Assembly (NCBI GenBank): GCA_019234945.1
Contig: JAFAKX010000231.1
Coordinates: 1-36,824, forward strand
Reading direction: 5' to 3'
DNA from: Silvibacterium sp.
GTDB lineage: Bacteria > Acidobacteriota > Terriglobia > Terriglobales > Acidobacteriaceae
Length of the DNA: 36,824 nt
The position numbers and the translations under genes are program-made. The notes beneath the pieces were generated by a model that did not search any database, was not told the DNA's origin, and saw nothing but the letters and a program-made list of their open reading frames with translations. This document shows, one piece after another, positions 18,203 through 26,634 of the stretch. Numbering within the stretch: the first letter of the stretch is position 1; each line of letters opens with the position of its first letter.

Positions 18203-20443
18203 ATGCAACGGGGAAGCCTTGTATTATCCTGCCTTTTTCTTTCGATATCGGGTCTGTTGACATCTGCGCAGAGCTCGCAGTCAGCGCTGGCTTCGGGCGT
18301 TCGCGGAAATGGCGATACGGGATTACCGTCCCCCGTTACGTCGGCACCGTCGGAAAGCAACCCGCCTGCCCTGGCAATCGTTCATAGCACCGTAAACGTA
18401 GTTGCCAGCCAGCAGAAGGATCCAGCTGAGCGCGGTACACAAAAGCCCTTGCATGCGACCTCAGAGGAAATTCAGTCTTCGGCTGGCACATATGGCGATT
18501 TTTCTCGCTATTTGCAGTTGCTCCCAGGTGTTGTCTTCAATAGTGACGTAAGCGATGACGTTCTGGTGCGTGGTGGCAACCCTATCGAGAATCTATATCT
18601 TCTGGACAACCTCGAGGTGCCGAATATAAACCACATCGCGACTGGGGCGACGACCGGAGGGCTGGTGTCGATGATTGACACAGCCGCAATCGACAGCATC
18701 GACTTCCAGAGTGGCGGGTACAACGCAACCTACAATGAGCGATTGTCATCTGTAATCTCAATTCACACTCGCGAACTACAGAACGGACGGCCTTACACAG
18801 AGGCAGATGCGGGTTTTGTTGGTGCGGGCATAATTCGGGAGACGCCATTCCGGAACAATGGAACGCTCCTTCTGTCAGCCCATCGCAGTCTTCTGAATCT
18901 TTTCACCAATAACATCGGACTGAACGGTGTACCGATTTACACCAACACGCTGACGCACGCGCAATGGGATCCGAGCAATATGGACACGCTATCTGTTGAC
19001 GGGCTCGCCGGAGTCGACTCCATCAACATAACTCCGCAAGGGCTTGATGATGCCGAGACGAACACCATCGATACTCAATACAAGGGATGGCGAATGACAA
19101 ATGGCATCAGTTGGCGCCATATTTATTCGCCACACTCCTTCGGTACGATCACCTTGAGTGACTCCGAGCAGGAGCAGGACATTCGGCAGGAGGATCAATT
19201 ATTCGACTACACCGTCCCTGCAGGAAAGACAACAAAGAATCTGCCACTTACGCCCGTATATTCAGAACTAACGCACGATGCGGTGACGAATGCCCGCTAT
19301 GACGGTTATCAATTGATGGGGCCGAAATTCACGGCCCTTTATGGGGCATCAGGTCATGCTAATCGGATTGCCTATAACGTGGCGCAACCATTCGGTGAAC
19401 AATCCCCGCTCAGTAGTGATCCCGCGCGCTCAGATGCGGCCAGCTTCGCGCCACACTTCTCGACCGGAGACTCAGGGTACTACCTTCAACTTACATCTGT
19501 ACTCGGACATTGGACGCTAAGTGCGGGTGGCCGTGCCCAGACATTCGCATTTGGTGGAAACTTTACAGCCACTCCTCGGCTAAATGTAGCTTATGCGCTG
19601 TCTCCGCACGTGGGATTACATGCCAGCTTCGGAAAGTACGCTCAACTGCCCCCGTTTCTTGATCTGACGTCATATCCGCAGAACCACCTGCTTAAACCCA
19701 TGTGGGCTCGTCAGATTATCGGGGGTATGGATCTGTTCGGCTCGAAGTACGGCAGTGTCACCGTCGAGGCTTATCAAAAAAACTACACTTCATATCCTGT
19801 CTCGATTGAATACCCATCTCTTTCCCTGGCAAATATGGTTGATACATTAGGTCAGGAGTTCATCTGGCTTCCCATGACCAGCAAAGGCAGCGGTATTACT
19901 CGGGGAGTTGAGCTCTCCGGTAAGACTCATCTTGGGACCACTTTTTTTGCCCTTGCGAATGTTGCCTATGCACGCAGCCTCTTCTCCGGACTAGACGCTG
20001 TGATGCGACCCGGAAACTTCGATTATCCGTTGGTCCTGAACGCTTCTGGCAGGTATGTCCCTACCCCTCACTTTGACGTGTCGTTCCGCTACGAATACAC
20101 CTCGGGTCGTCCATATACGCCATTTCTGTTGAATGAATCGGTTGCGCAAAATCGTCCCATCTATGACCTTTCCAAAATCAACGCAGTGAGAGGTCCCTTT
20201 TACAGCCGATTAGATTTCCGGGCCAGTCACACGTTCCCTGTTGGCGCATCCCATCTTGTCGCATATGGCGGTCTTGAGAATGCGCTCGACCGGCAGAATT
20301 TCCTGGGTATCGCGTGGCTTTCGCGCTATGGCCTGGGAGGTGTCTGTAAGAGGAATGCCACTGAATGTGTCTCTTACCAGAACCAGATGGGTCTGTTTCC
20401 GAATTTCGGAGCCAGCTACGTCTTCGGCGCGGAGGGCAAATGA
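18203..20443 (+). CDS. TonB-dependent outer-membrane receptor
   Basis: A 746-residue protein. ATG 18203 is chosen over an upstream TTG because a GGAG ribosome site (18193-18196) and a normal signal peptide (MQRGSLVLSCLFLSISGLLTSAQ) then fit. The plug domain is near residues 80-190 with DFSRYLQLLPGVVFNSDVSDDVLVRGGNPIENLYLLDNLEV, the conserved plug strand with VRGG. The rest alternates aromatic-rich strands of a 22-strand barrel and closes with a FGASYVFG-type C-terminal strand. It lacks the long N-terminal carboxypeptidase-like domain of many acidobacterial Oar-type receptors and is shorter than them. It should import an unknown large substrate such as a siderophore or glycan using TonB energy. 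No substrate gene lies beside it. Confidence 0.9.
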   Translation: MQRGSLVLSCLFLSISGLLTSAQSSQSALASGVRGNGDTGLPSPVTSAPSESNPPALAIVHSTVNVVASQQKDPAERGTQKPLHATSEEIQSSAGTYGDFSRYLQLLPGVVFNSDVSDDVLVRGGNPIENLYLLDNLEVPNINHIATGATTGGLVSMIDTAAIDSIDFQSGGYNATYNERLSSVISIHTRELQNGRPYTEADAGFVGAGIIRETPFRNNGTLLLSAHRSLLNLFTNNIGLNGVPIYTNTLTHAQWDPSNMDTLSVDGLAGVDSINITPQGLDDAETNTIDTQYKGWRMTNGISWRHIYSPHSFGTITLSDSEQEQDIRQEDQLFDYTVPAGKTTKNLPLTPVYSELTHDAVTNARYDGYQLMGPKFTALYGASGHANRIAYNVAQPFGEQSPLSSDPARSDAASFAPHFSTGDSGYYLQLTSVLGHWTLSAGGRAQTFAFGGNFTATPRLNVAYALSPHVGLHASFGKYAQLPPFLDLTSYPQNHLLKPMWARQIIGGMDLFGSKYGSVTVEAYQKNYTSYPVSIEYPSLSLANMVDTLGQEFIWLPMTSKGSGITRGVELSGKTHLGTTFFALANVAYARSLFSGLDAVMRPGNFDYPLVLNASGRYVPTPHFDVSFRYEYTSGRPYTPFLLNESVAQNRPIYDLSKINAVRGPFYSRLDFRASHTFPVGASHLVAYGGLENALDRQNFLGIAWLSRYGLGGVCKRNATECVSYQNQMGLFPNFGASYVFGAEGK

Positions 20444-20497
20444 GCAGATCGGACTCGCTCGCCGGGGTGGCTAAGCGAAGGGGTGGGAAGCACTCCT

Positions 20498-20576
20498 GTC
20501 CTTTCGATAGTCCCGAATGGACGGTAGAAACGCAGCCTCGCTTTGTCGTATCGTTCGGACAGTCCCGAAAGGACGG
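20498..20576 (+). repeat. Inverted and direct repeats between the TonB receptor and BamE-like genes
   Basis: GTCCTTTCG (20498-20506) and CGAAAGGAC (20566-20574) form a 9-bp inverted pair. Within it the word AGTCCCGAA-N-GGACGG is repeated directly at 20509-20524 and 20561-20576. The layout is that of a short palindromic intergenic repeat and could also act as a 3'-end stem for the receptor mRNA. Confidence 0.45.
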
Positions 20577-20596
20577 CACAACCGAGGTGAGAGACT

Positions 20597-20920
20597 ATGA
20601 TCCATCTTTCATGGCGTAAGCTGTCCGCCGCGCTGTTGTTCGCATCTGTAGCTTCGCTCGCTGGCGGAGGCACCACAGCCGCACCGCGTCCCTCCGGCCT
20701 GCTGCCTGCCGCGCAATCTGCGGAGTCCGCACCCCCCGCTCAGAAAGACCGCACCCAATGGCGCAACCTGCACAGGAAAATGTCAAAGGACGAAGTGAAG
20801 AAGCTTCTTGGCGAACCCGTAAGGGTCTCGGTCTCTCGCTTTTACGAAGCCTGGGATTACCCCGGAGGCACTGTCATCTTCGACGGCAAAGGCCGCCTCG
20901 ACGCCTGGAGCGAACTCTAG
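20597..20920 (+). CDS. Small secreted protein with BamE/SmpA-like domain
   Basis: A 107-residue protein from ATG 20597 with an AGGTGAG ribosome site. Residues 1-28 form a signal peptide. A Pro/Ala-rich linker covers 29-50. The C-terminal part WRNLHRKMSKDEVKKLLGEP, then FYEAWDYPGGTVIFDGKGRLDAW, has the M-x2-xEVxxLLGEP plus YP-G-x-V-x-F sequence pattern of the BamE/SmpA (OmlA) two-helix, three-strand fold. That fold in BamE assists outer-membrane protein assembly, but many stand-alone copies have no known role. There is no lipobox cysteine, unlike true BamE, so it is probably a soluble periplasmic protein. It may be co-transcribed with the receptor. Confidence 0.65.
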   Translation: MIHLSWRKLSAALLFASVASLAGGGTTAAPRPSGLLPAAQSAESAPPAQKDRTQWRNLHRKMSKDEVKKLLGEPVRVSVSRFYEAWDYPGGTVIFDGKGRLDAWSEL

Positions 20921-21024
20921 ACCAATAGAATTGGCGGCATACCTCAGCGTGCCCATTTGAGCCCGGTTTTAGCCTAAGCAGGTATGAACATGGCTTAGAG
21001 GCGTGCCGTCGTCATCGAACGTTC

Positions 21025-21879
21025 TTAGTCGTATTTGTAAAAGCCGCGGCCGCTCTTGCGGCCGAGCCAGCCGGCGTCGACCATGCGAATGAGAAGCGGG
21101 CAGGGGCGGTATTTCGGGTCACCCAGGCCGTCTTCGAGGACGCGCATGATGTCGAGGCAGACGTCGAGGCCGATGAAGTCGGCGAGGGTGAGCGGTCCCA
21201 TGGGATGCGCCATACCGAGTTTGAAGACCTCATCGATGGCTTCGGGCGTGGCCACGCCTTCCATCACGGCGAACATCGCCTCGTTGAGCAGCGGCATGAG
21301 CACGCGATTGGATACGAAGCCCGGGGCGTCGTTCACTTCGACAGGAGTCTTGCCGAGGCGTTCGGAAAGGATCTTCACAGTGTCGTAGGTGGCCTGCGAA
21401 GTAGCGAGGCCACGGATGATCTCGACGAGCTTCATGACGGGGACGGGATTGAAGAAGTGCATCCCGATGACGTTGCCGGGGCGTCTGGTTTGCGCAGCGA
21501 GTTTGGTGATGGAGATGGAAGACGTGTTCGAGGCGAGGATGACATGGGCAGGCATGAGGGTGTCAAGCTCGGCAAAGAGCTGGCGCTTGATGTCGAACTT
21601 TTCTGTCGCGGCCTCGATAATGATGTCGCAACCAGCGAGTGCAGAGCGGTCGAGTGTGCCCTGAATGCGGGTGAGGGCGGCATCCATCTCGTCCTGGGTC
21701 AGTTTGGATTTGGAAACTTCGCGGGCGAGGTTCTTGCGGATGGTGTCGAGTCCTCGGTCGAGGAAACGCTGCTCGACTTCGCAGAGGCGCACAGCGAATC
21801 CGCTGCGGGCGAAGACGTGGGCGATGCCGTTCCCCATGGTTCCGGCGCCGAGGACGCCGACGGTGGTGATTTCGCTCAT
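21025..21879 (-). CDS. hbd: 3-hydroxybutyryl-CoA / 3-hydroxyacyl-CoA dehydrogenase
   Basis: A 284-residue cytosolic enzyme oxidising (S)-3-hydroxyacyl-CoA with NAD(P), or running in reverse. The N-terminal Rossmann motif GAGTMGNGIAH (residues 11-21) and the catalytic segment MHFFNPVPVMKLVEII, containing the active-site His, are intact. The C-terminal dimerisation half holds FVSNRVLMPLLNEAM and HPMGPLTLADFIGLDV. Length and order match HbdA/PaaH-type single-domain enzymes. It is a lone gene on the minus strand, convergent with the BamE-like gene, and may be involved in fatty-acid or polyhydroxybutyrate-type carbon flow. The next minus-strand gene upstream, a PP2C phosphatase, ends 104 bases away. 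Confidence 0.95.
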   Translation of the reverse strand: MSEITTVGVLGAGTMGNGIAHVFARSGFAVRLCEVEQRFLDRGLDTIRKNLAREVSKSKLTQDEMDAALTRIQGTLDRSALAGCDIIIEAATEKFDIKRQLFAELDTLMPAHVILASNTSSISITKLAAQTRRPGNVIGMHFFNPVPVMKLVEIIRGLATSQATYDTVKILSERLGKTPVEVNDAPGFVSNRVLMPLLNEAMFAVMEGVATPEAIDEVFKLGMAHPMGPLTLADFIGLDVCLDIMRVLEDGLGDPKYRPCPLLIRMVDAGWLGRKSGRGFYKYD

Positions 21880-21983
21880 TCGGTTTTACCTCAAAACAGA
21901 TGAGTCTATCAGGAGGGGCGGCGAATTCTGATGACGTGCGGTGTGTTTACGCCAGACGGCACAAAGCGTTCTCCGTTGCCGCC

Positions 21984-22706
21984 TCAGACGGCCCTCACGA
22001 GGATGGCTGTCACATTGTCGTGGCCACCCGCGACCTTGGCGGCGTCGATGAGGCGCCCACAGAGCTCGTCGACATTGCCGCCCTGGGCAAGGAGCGCGGC
22101 AATGCGGTCGTCGGAGAGCTCGCGCGTGAGGCCGTCGGAACAGAGCAGAAGGATGTCGCCGCCTTTGAGGTCGAGCTCGGCGATGTCGGCCGCGACAGAG
22201 ACCTGGGTGCCGATGGCGCGCGTGATGACGTTGCGCAGCGGGGAATGATCAGCCTCGTCCTGCGTGAGCTGGCCGAGGCGCACCTGTTCGTCGACGAGCG
22301 AGTGGTCGAGCGTCATGCGGATCAATTTGCCGTCGCGAAAGAGATAGCAGCGGCTGTCGCCGACGTGTCCGATGAGCGCGTGGTCGCCGCCAATGGCGAG
22401 GGCCACCAGCGTGGTCCCCATGCCGCGAAGAGTGCAGTCCAGTTCGGCGCGCGAGTGGACGCGTTGGTTGGCGGTGGCGATGGCCTCTTCGAGAACCTTA
22501 TGGCGGTTTTCCAGTGAGCGGGCAGCACAGAGGCGCTCGATGAGGGTGTCGACTGCAATGCGGCTGGCAACTTCTCCGGCAACGGCCCCGCCCATGCCGT
22601 CGCAGAGGGCAAAGATCCCGTCATCGACACAATATCCAAAAGCATCTTCGTTGGTGGTGCGAACCTGTCCGACATCGGTCCGGCCGGCGGCTTCAAGTTT
22701 TAGCAT
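21984..22706 (-). CDS. PP2C-type serine/threonine phosphatase
   Basis: A 240-residue soluble phosphatase of the PPM/PP2C family. Metal-coordinating motifs are visible: RTTNEDAFG (D21), ALCDGMGG (D36), HVGDSRCYLFRDGKL, LLLCSDGLTREL and the final GGHDNVTAI. All bacterial Stp/PrpC landmarks are present and the length matches that family. It removes phosphate from Ser/Thr and usually works opposite a Hanks-type kinase or in partner-switching stress circuits. No Ser/Thr kinase is adjacent. The two RsbW-like ATPase-domain proteins at 25707-27483 are conceivable partners. The 170-base gap to the divergent protease-like gene should contain both promoters. Confidence 0.93.
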   Translation of the reverse strand: MLKLEAAGRTDVGQVRTTNEDAFGYCVDDGIFALCDGMGGAVAGEVASRIAVDTLIERLCAARSLENRHKVLEEAIATANQRVHSRAELDCTLRGMGTTLVALAIGGDHALIGHVGDSRCYLFRDGKLIRMTLDHSLVDEQVRLGQLTQDEADHSPLRNVITRAIGTQVSVAADIAELDLKGGDILLLCSDGLTRELSDDRIAALLAQGGNVDELCGRLIDAAKVAGGHDNVTAILVRAV

Positions 22707-22876
22707 TGATTCGAAGTCTCGAAAAAATAGGTTTCCTGAACTCTCTTTATCAAACTGTTTGGAGTTCTAAGGCAACGATACATGTTTCTGACTGGGGCAG
22801 TATTGATTTTACGGCCAGGGATGCCAGCGTTTTTGTTTGCCTTGCGCACATTTTACAGCTAGGGTGAACGCAGATT

Positions 22877-24529
22877 ATGACCGGAACTGCTCGTCTGTTT
22901 CTGCTCCTTCCCGGGTTTGTGGCGTTGTGCCTGGCCAATCTGGGATACGCCAACGAGTGCTCCGTTAAACAACCACACCCGCTTACCGAAGAGCAGCTGG
23001 CGCTCATTCGCGGGGACCTGCCAGAAGCTGAAACGCTGTATCGGCAAAAAGTCGCCCAACAGCCGAAGGACTATGAGCTGATGGCGGGGCTGGTGCGTAC
23101 CTTGCTGGCCGAGCAGAAGGTGGACGAGGCGGAGTCGACGGTAAAGGCTGCGCTGGCTGCCGCTCCGCACTCGGTGGAGCTACTGACGGCGCTGGCGGAG
23201 GTGCAGTACCGGCAGGGTGTTCCGTGGGATATGGAGAAGCCCCTGCAGACAGCCCAGCAGACCGATGTGTGCTATCCACGCGTGCATCTGGTTCTGGCCA
23301 GGTACCTCCGCTTCAACTCGTATTACGCGTCGTCGCTCAAGGAAATCAAGCTGGCGCATCAGCTCGATCCGTATGACCCGGATATTCGGCGGATGTGGAT
23401 GAGGACTCTCCCGCTGAAGGAGAGGATCGACGAATTGAAGGCTTACCTCGCGGCGAAAGATATCGATCCGGATGCTCTGCGGCGCGGCCAGGAGGAGCTG
23501 GCGGTTCTTGAAAGCCGCGCCGATAACCAAATGAGCGGGTGCCATCTGGCGTCGCCTGTCACCGCGACGGAAATACCATTCACGCCGATTATGCGGGATG
23601 CGCAAAACATCCGGGGATGGGGACTGGATGTGTATTTCAACGACCACAAATCGCGGCTGCAGGTGGACACAGGCGCGGGCGGGCTGTACGTGAGCCGTTC
23701 TGTGGCCGAGCATGCGGGACTCAGGCCGATTACACGCTTCGACGCGAACGGGATTGGCGACAAGGGGCCGCAAGGGGGTTATCTGGCGTATGCGGATTCG
23801 ATCAAGATCGGCGGCCTGGAGTTCAGGAACTGCGTGGTTGGAGTGAGCGATCGGAGAAGTATTGTCGACACCGATGGGCTGATCGGCATGGATGTTTTTT
23901 CGAGCTTCGTGGTCACGCTCGACTTTCCCTGGCGGAAGTTGACGCTTGGACCTCTGCCGCCGTACGCGGGAACGGCAGCGGCGACTCCCTCACTGAACAC
24001 GGAGGAGGGAAGCTCATCGGAAGACAGCGGCGAAGGTTCGGCTGCGGCGAAAAGAGATTCAGCGGCGGCGAAGGGTCCGCACGACCGCTATATTGCTCCA
24101 GAGATGAAGAGCTGGACGAGCGTTTATCGCGTGGGGCACGACATGATCGTTCCGACCGCCCTCAACAACAAGCGCATGCGGCTGTTCATCATCGACACAG
24201 GAGCATTCAGAACTTCGATTTCCCCGAGTGCGGCACGCGAGGTGACAAAGGTGCATTCCGATGCCAACTCGATCGTGAAGGGCATCTCAGGTAATGTCGC
24301 AAACGTCTACAGCGGGGACAGGATCACCTTCCGTTTTGCTCACCTGCAGCAGGAGCACGACAGCGTTCTCTCGTTTGACACATCGGGGCTGAGTAAAAAC
24401 ACCGGTGTGGAAATTTCAGGCCTGATCGGGTTTGATCTGCTGGGGCTGCTGGTGGTGAAGATCGATTACCGGGATGGGCTGATGGACTTCCAGTATTCGG
24501 CGGACCGGGGATATCAGCACATACGCTAA
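22877..24529 (+). CDS. Secreted TPR protein with two retropepsin-like aspartyl protease lobes
   Basis: A 550-residue protein with a signal peptide (MTGTARLFLLLPGFVALCLANLGYA). Residues about 37-210 form TPR-like helices, starting with LTEEQLALIRGDLPEAETLYRQ. The first protease-like lobe (about 230-355) has VDTGAGG with D264 and GLIGMDVF. After a Ser/Ala/Glu-rich linker (370-400) a second lobe (about 405-540) has FIIDTGAF with D440 and GLIGFDLL. Each lobe carries the DTG active-site triplet plus the hydrophobic-GL(I)G-D flap-side motif of retropepsin-like proteases (gag-asp family). Two such lobes in one chain mimic the two-lobed pepsin plan. It is probably periplasmic. Its stop overlaps the stop of the convergent MpaB-type gene by three bases. 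Confidence 0.85.
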   Translation: MTGTARLFLLLPGFVALCLANLGYANECSVKQPHPLTEEQLALIRGDLPEAETLYRQKVAQQPKDYELMAGLVRTLLAEQKVDEAESTVKAALAAAPHSVELLTALAEVQYRQGVPWDMEKPLQTAQQTDVCYPRVHLVLARYLRFNSYYASSLKEIKLAHQLDPYDPDIRRMWMRTLPLKERIDELKAYLAAKDIDPDALRRGQEELAVLESRADNQMSGCHLASPVTATEIPFTPIMRDAQNIRGWGLDVYFNDHKSRLQVDTGAGGLYVSRSVAEHAGLRPITRFDANGIGDKGPQGGYLAYADSIKIGGLEFRNCVVGVSDRRSIVDTDGLIGMDVFSSFVVTLDFPWRKLTLGPLPPYAGTAAATPSLNTEEGSSSEDSGEGSAAAKRDSAAAKGPHDRYIAPEMKSWTSVYRVGHDMIVPTALNNKRMRLFIIDTGAFRTSISPSAAREVTKVHSDANSIVKGISGNVANVYSGDRITFRFAHLQQEHDSVLSFDTSGLSKNTGVEISGLIGFDLLGLLVVKIDYRDGLMDFQYSADRGYQHIR

Positions 24530-25497
24530 TCAGAAGACTGCGGGAAGAGAAGATGGGGCTGGCCCATCCAGAAGCGGTTGCTCTGGCGCGTGAGTGGGCC
24601 GAGAGCGCGGCCCCGCAGGCGGGCGTGGGCTTCATAATAAGGGCCGACAAAGCGGATGGCGCTCGGGATTCGCGGATAGAGGTGACGCAGATTCCGGCGG
24701 AGGCGGCGGATCGCGGCTTCGTCTACAGGCTCCAGTTCGAAACAGGGACGGAAGCGGGGCGGCATCCAGTGGGAAGTGAGCGAGCGATACCAGCGCGGCG
24801 GCCGCACCCAGGTTCCGACGCCTGACATGACGGAGCGGCCAAGGGAGCGCGCGTTGTCATCGACGCCGAGAAGCGGCGACTCGAACATCTCCGTGCAATA
24901 GCGCAAGAACTCGGACCAGTTGGCGGGCAGAGATTGCGGAGGCATGCCGAACAGGGCGGCCATGTGCTTGCCCTCGGCGTAATACTGTTCGCGCTCGGCG
25001 GGTGAGAGCGGCGGGAGCACGAATTCATAAGCGAGAACGGCGCTCTCGACCAGTGTTGCGTAAACCCAGCGGAGGGCAGTGATCTCGTTGGCTTCGTAGT
25101 GCTCGCCGCGCGTGTGAGCGCCTGTAGAGCTGGGCAACTCGCCGGTGATTCCGGAGTGGCGTTTGTAGAGCTGACGGGCGGCGGCGAGGGCCTGTGCGCG
25201 GGTTCCGAAGAGCATCGTGTAGATGACGCGGAAAGTGGAATGAAAGCGGCCGATGGCGTCGTGGAGGAGGTTGGAGTGATGAAGAAGCGAGGTGGCGACC
25301 CAGGGATGCGCCAACTGCAGCAGCGCGGCGCGTCCGGCGCCGAGGAAGACGGCGGATTCGCGGTTGATGCGCCAGCTTATGGAATCCGGACCGAAGAAAC
25401 CAGCGCGGCGATCGCCGGGCAAGGCTTCGATCCTGGCGAGCTGGGCCTCAAAGTCGGCATGGGAGACGCGGTGCCGGGTTGTGCTGTGCGTCGTCAT
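24526..25497 (-). CDS. MpaB/rubber-oxygenase-like protein (DUF2236)
   Basis: A 323-residue protein using ATG 25497 (MTTHSTT), 49 codons inside a longer open frame; the family core starts soon after it, and the longer start would overlap the divergent gene's upstream region. The DUF2236/MpaB domain (PF09995) is recognisable: SISWRINRESAVFLGAGRAALLQLAHPWVATSLLHHS, then the RFHSTFRVIYTMLFG segment and AHTRGEHYEANEITALRWVYATLVES. Members include latex-clearing oxygenase Lcp and fungal MpaB and are thought to be heme-dependent oxygenases; the substrate here is unknown. It has no signal peptide. Its stop codon (24526-24528) overlaps the stop of the facing gene. Confidence 0.85.
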   Translation of the reverse strand: MTTHSTTRHRVSHADFEAQLARIEALPGDRRAGFFGPDSISWRINRESAVFLGAGRAALLQLAHPWVATSLLHHSNLLHDAIGRFHSTFRVIYTMLFGTRAQALAAARQLYKRHSGITGELPSSTGAHTRGEHYEANEITALRWVYATLVESAVLAYEFVLPPLSPAEREQYYAEGKHMAALFGMPPQSLPANWSEFLRYCTEMFESPLLGVDDNARSLGRSVMSGVGTWVRPPRWYRSLTSHWMPPRFRPCFELEPVDEAAIRRLRRNLRHLYPRIPSAIRFVGPYYEAHARLRGRALGPLTRQSNRFWMGQPHLLFPQSSD

Positions 25498-25706
25498 TTC
25501 CGGCGAGTTCAAGAGAGACTCTCTACCATCATGACAGGTGGGGGTATGGGCAGGTGGCTGCTGATGAACGTTAACGCGCTGCCGGTAGAATGGCAATTCG
25601 AACCGCAATTCGGAAATTGGGGCGCCCCGTCGGAGTCTGCGCAAGGTCGCCGCTCCCTGTGCGCTCCACAGACCGATTCCGAAATGCGGTGGCCCCGGAT
25701 AGCGAT

Positions 25707-26573
25707 ATGAACCGGATCCTGATCATCAGCAGTGGCTGTGACATAAGCAGCGAAGTTGGCGCAGTGCTGTCGGCAATGGAGGCGCCGGTCGAGCATGCCG
25801 CAGGTCATGCCGATGCGCTGAGGCAACTGCGCCTGCGGGCGTTCGACGTGGTGATTACGAATTGCGAGAAGGGGATGAAAGAAGACCTGGCGTTGCTGGC
25901 TGAAATGCGGTCGATCCGGCCGGGGCTGAAGTGTATCCTGCTTGCCCGGACGAGTACTCCGGATGAAGTGATTGCAGCGATGCAAGGGCATGCGTTTGCG
26001 TGCTACACACCTCCTTTCAACGCCGGTGAAATCGCGCGCGTGGCGTTGAGTGCGGCGACGGATGGGGACTGGAAAAACGACATCGAGATTCTGTCTGCGG
26101 CGCCGGAGTGGGTGTCCGTTCGGGCGCAATGCCGGCTGATTACAGCGGAGCGGCTGCTGACATTTGAGCGCGAACTGAGCGCGCGCCTGCCCGAAGAGAG
26201 GCGCCGCCAGATGATGCAGGCATTCCGGGAAATTCTGCTGAATGCGATGGAGCACGGAGCGGCATTCGATCCCGAACAGATGGTCGAGGTGATAGCGATC
26301 CGGACGGCGAGGTCGTTTGTGTTTTACGTCCGCGATCCGGGGGGCGGGTTCCGGCATGAGCGGCTGAAGCATGCGGCGATTGCGAATCCGCCTGATGATC
26401 CGGTCGCGCATGTTCTGGAACGAGAGAAGGAAGGGATGCGCCCGGGAGGGTACGGTCTGCTGGTGGCGCGGGGAACTGTGGATGAGCTGATCTTCAACGA
26501 GAGCGGAAATGAGGTGCTGCTGATCAAATATGTCCAGGATGGGTATGTTCGGGACAGGGCGGGTTCAGCCTGA
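25707..26573 (+). CDS. Degenerate receiver plus RsbW-like ATPase protein, copy A
   Basis: A 288-residue protein. The start ATG 25707 (MNRILIISSG) is preferred over an earlier frame start because it aligns with the start of copy B. Residues 1-118 are a receiver-like domain, but the phosphoacceptor position is N52 (VVITNCEKG) and the switch Lys region reads YTPPF, so phosphorylation is unlikely. Residues 140-280 are an HATPase_c domain of the RsbW/SpoIIAB type, with N-box REILLNAMEHG, G1 DPGGGF and G2 RPGGYGLLVA. There is no histidine phosphorylation domain. RsbW-like proteins bind nucleotides and usually act as anti-sigma factors or Ser kinases in partner switching. Copy B follows after 61 bases. 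Confidence 0.85.
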   Translation: MNRILIISSGCDISSEVGAVLSAMEAPVEHAAGHADALRQLRLRAFDVVITNCEKGMKEDLALLAEMRSIRPGLKCILLARTSTPDEVIAAMQGHAFACYTPPFNAGEIARVALSAATDGDWKNDIEILSAAPEWVSVRAQCRLITAERLLTFERELSARLPEERRRQMMQAFREILLNAMEHGAAFDPEQMVEVIAIRTARSFVFYVRDPGGGFRHERLKHAAIANPPDDPVAHVLEREKEGMRPGGYGLLVARGTVDELIFNESGNEVLLIKYVQDGYVRDRAGSA

Positions 26574-26634
26574 TCCATGTGCTGAGGCTGGCGGGCTTGG
26601 TTAGAATCGGGGGAGCTTCGCAATAGGTCGAGAC

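Noticed and set aside
21205-22517. Plus-strand frames opposite the hydroxyacyl-CoA dehydrogenase and PP2C genes
   Set aside because: Asp/Glu/Val-rich shadow translations with no domain; the minus-strand genes are complete.
25498-25644. N-terminal extension of the MpaB-type gene (49 codons)
   Set aside because: The extension reads as composition-biased sequence without family similarity; ATG 25497 puts the start just ahead of the conserved domain.
25590-25706. Earlier start for receiver/ATPase copy A
   Set aside because: Residues before M40 of that frame do not align with copy B; ATG 25707 gives matching N-termini.
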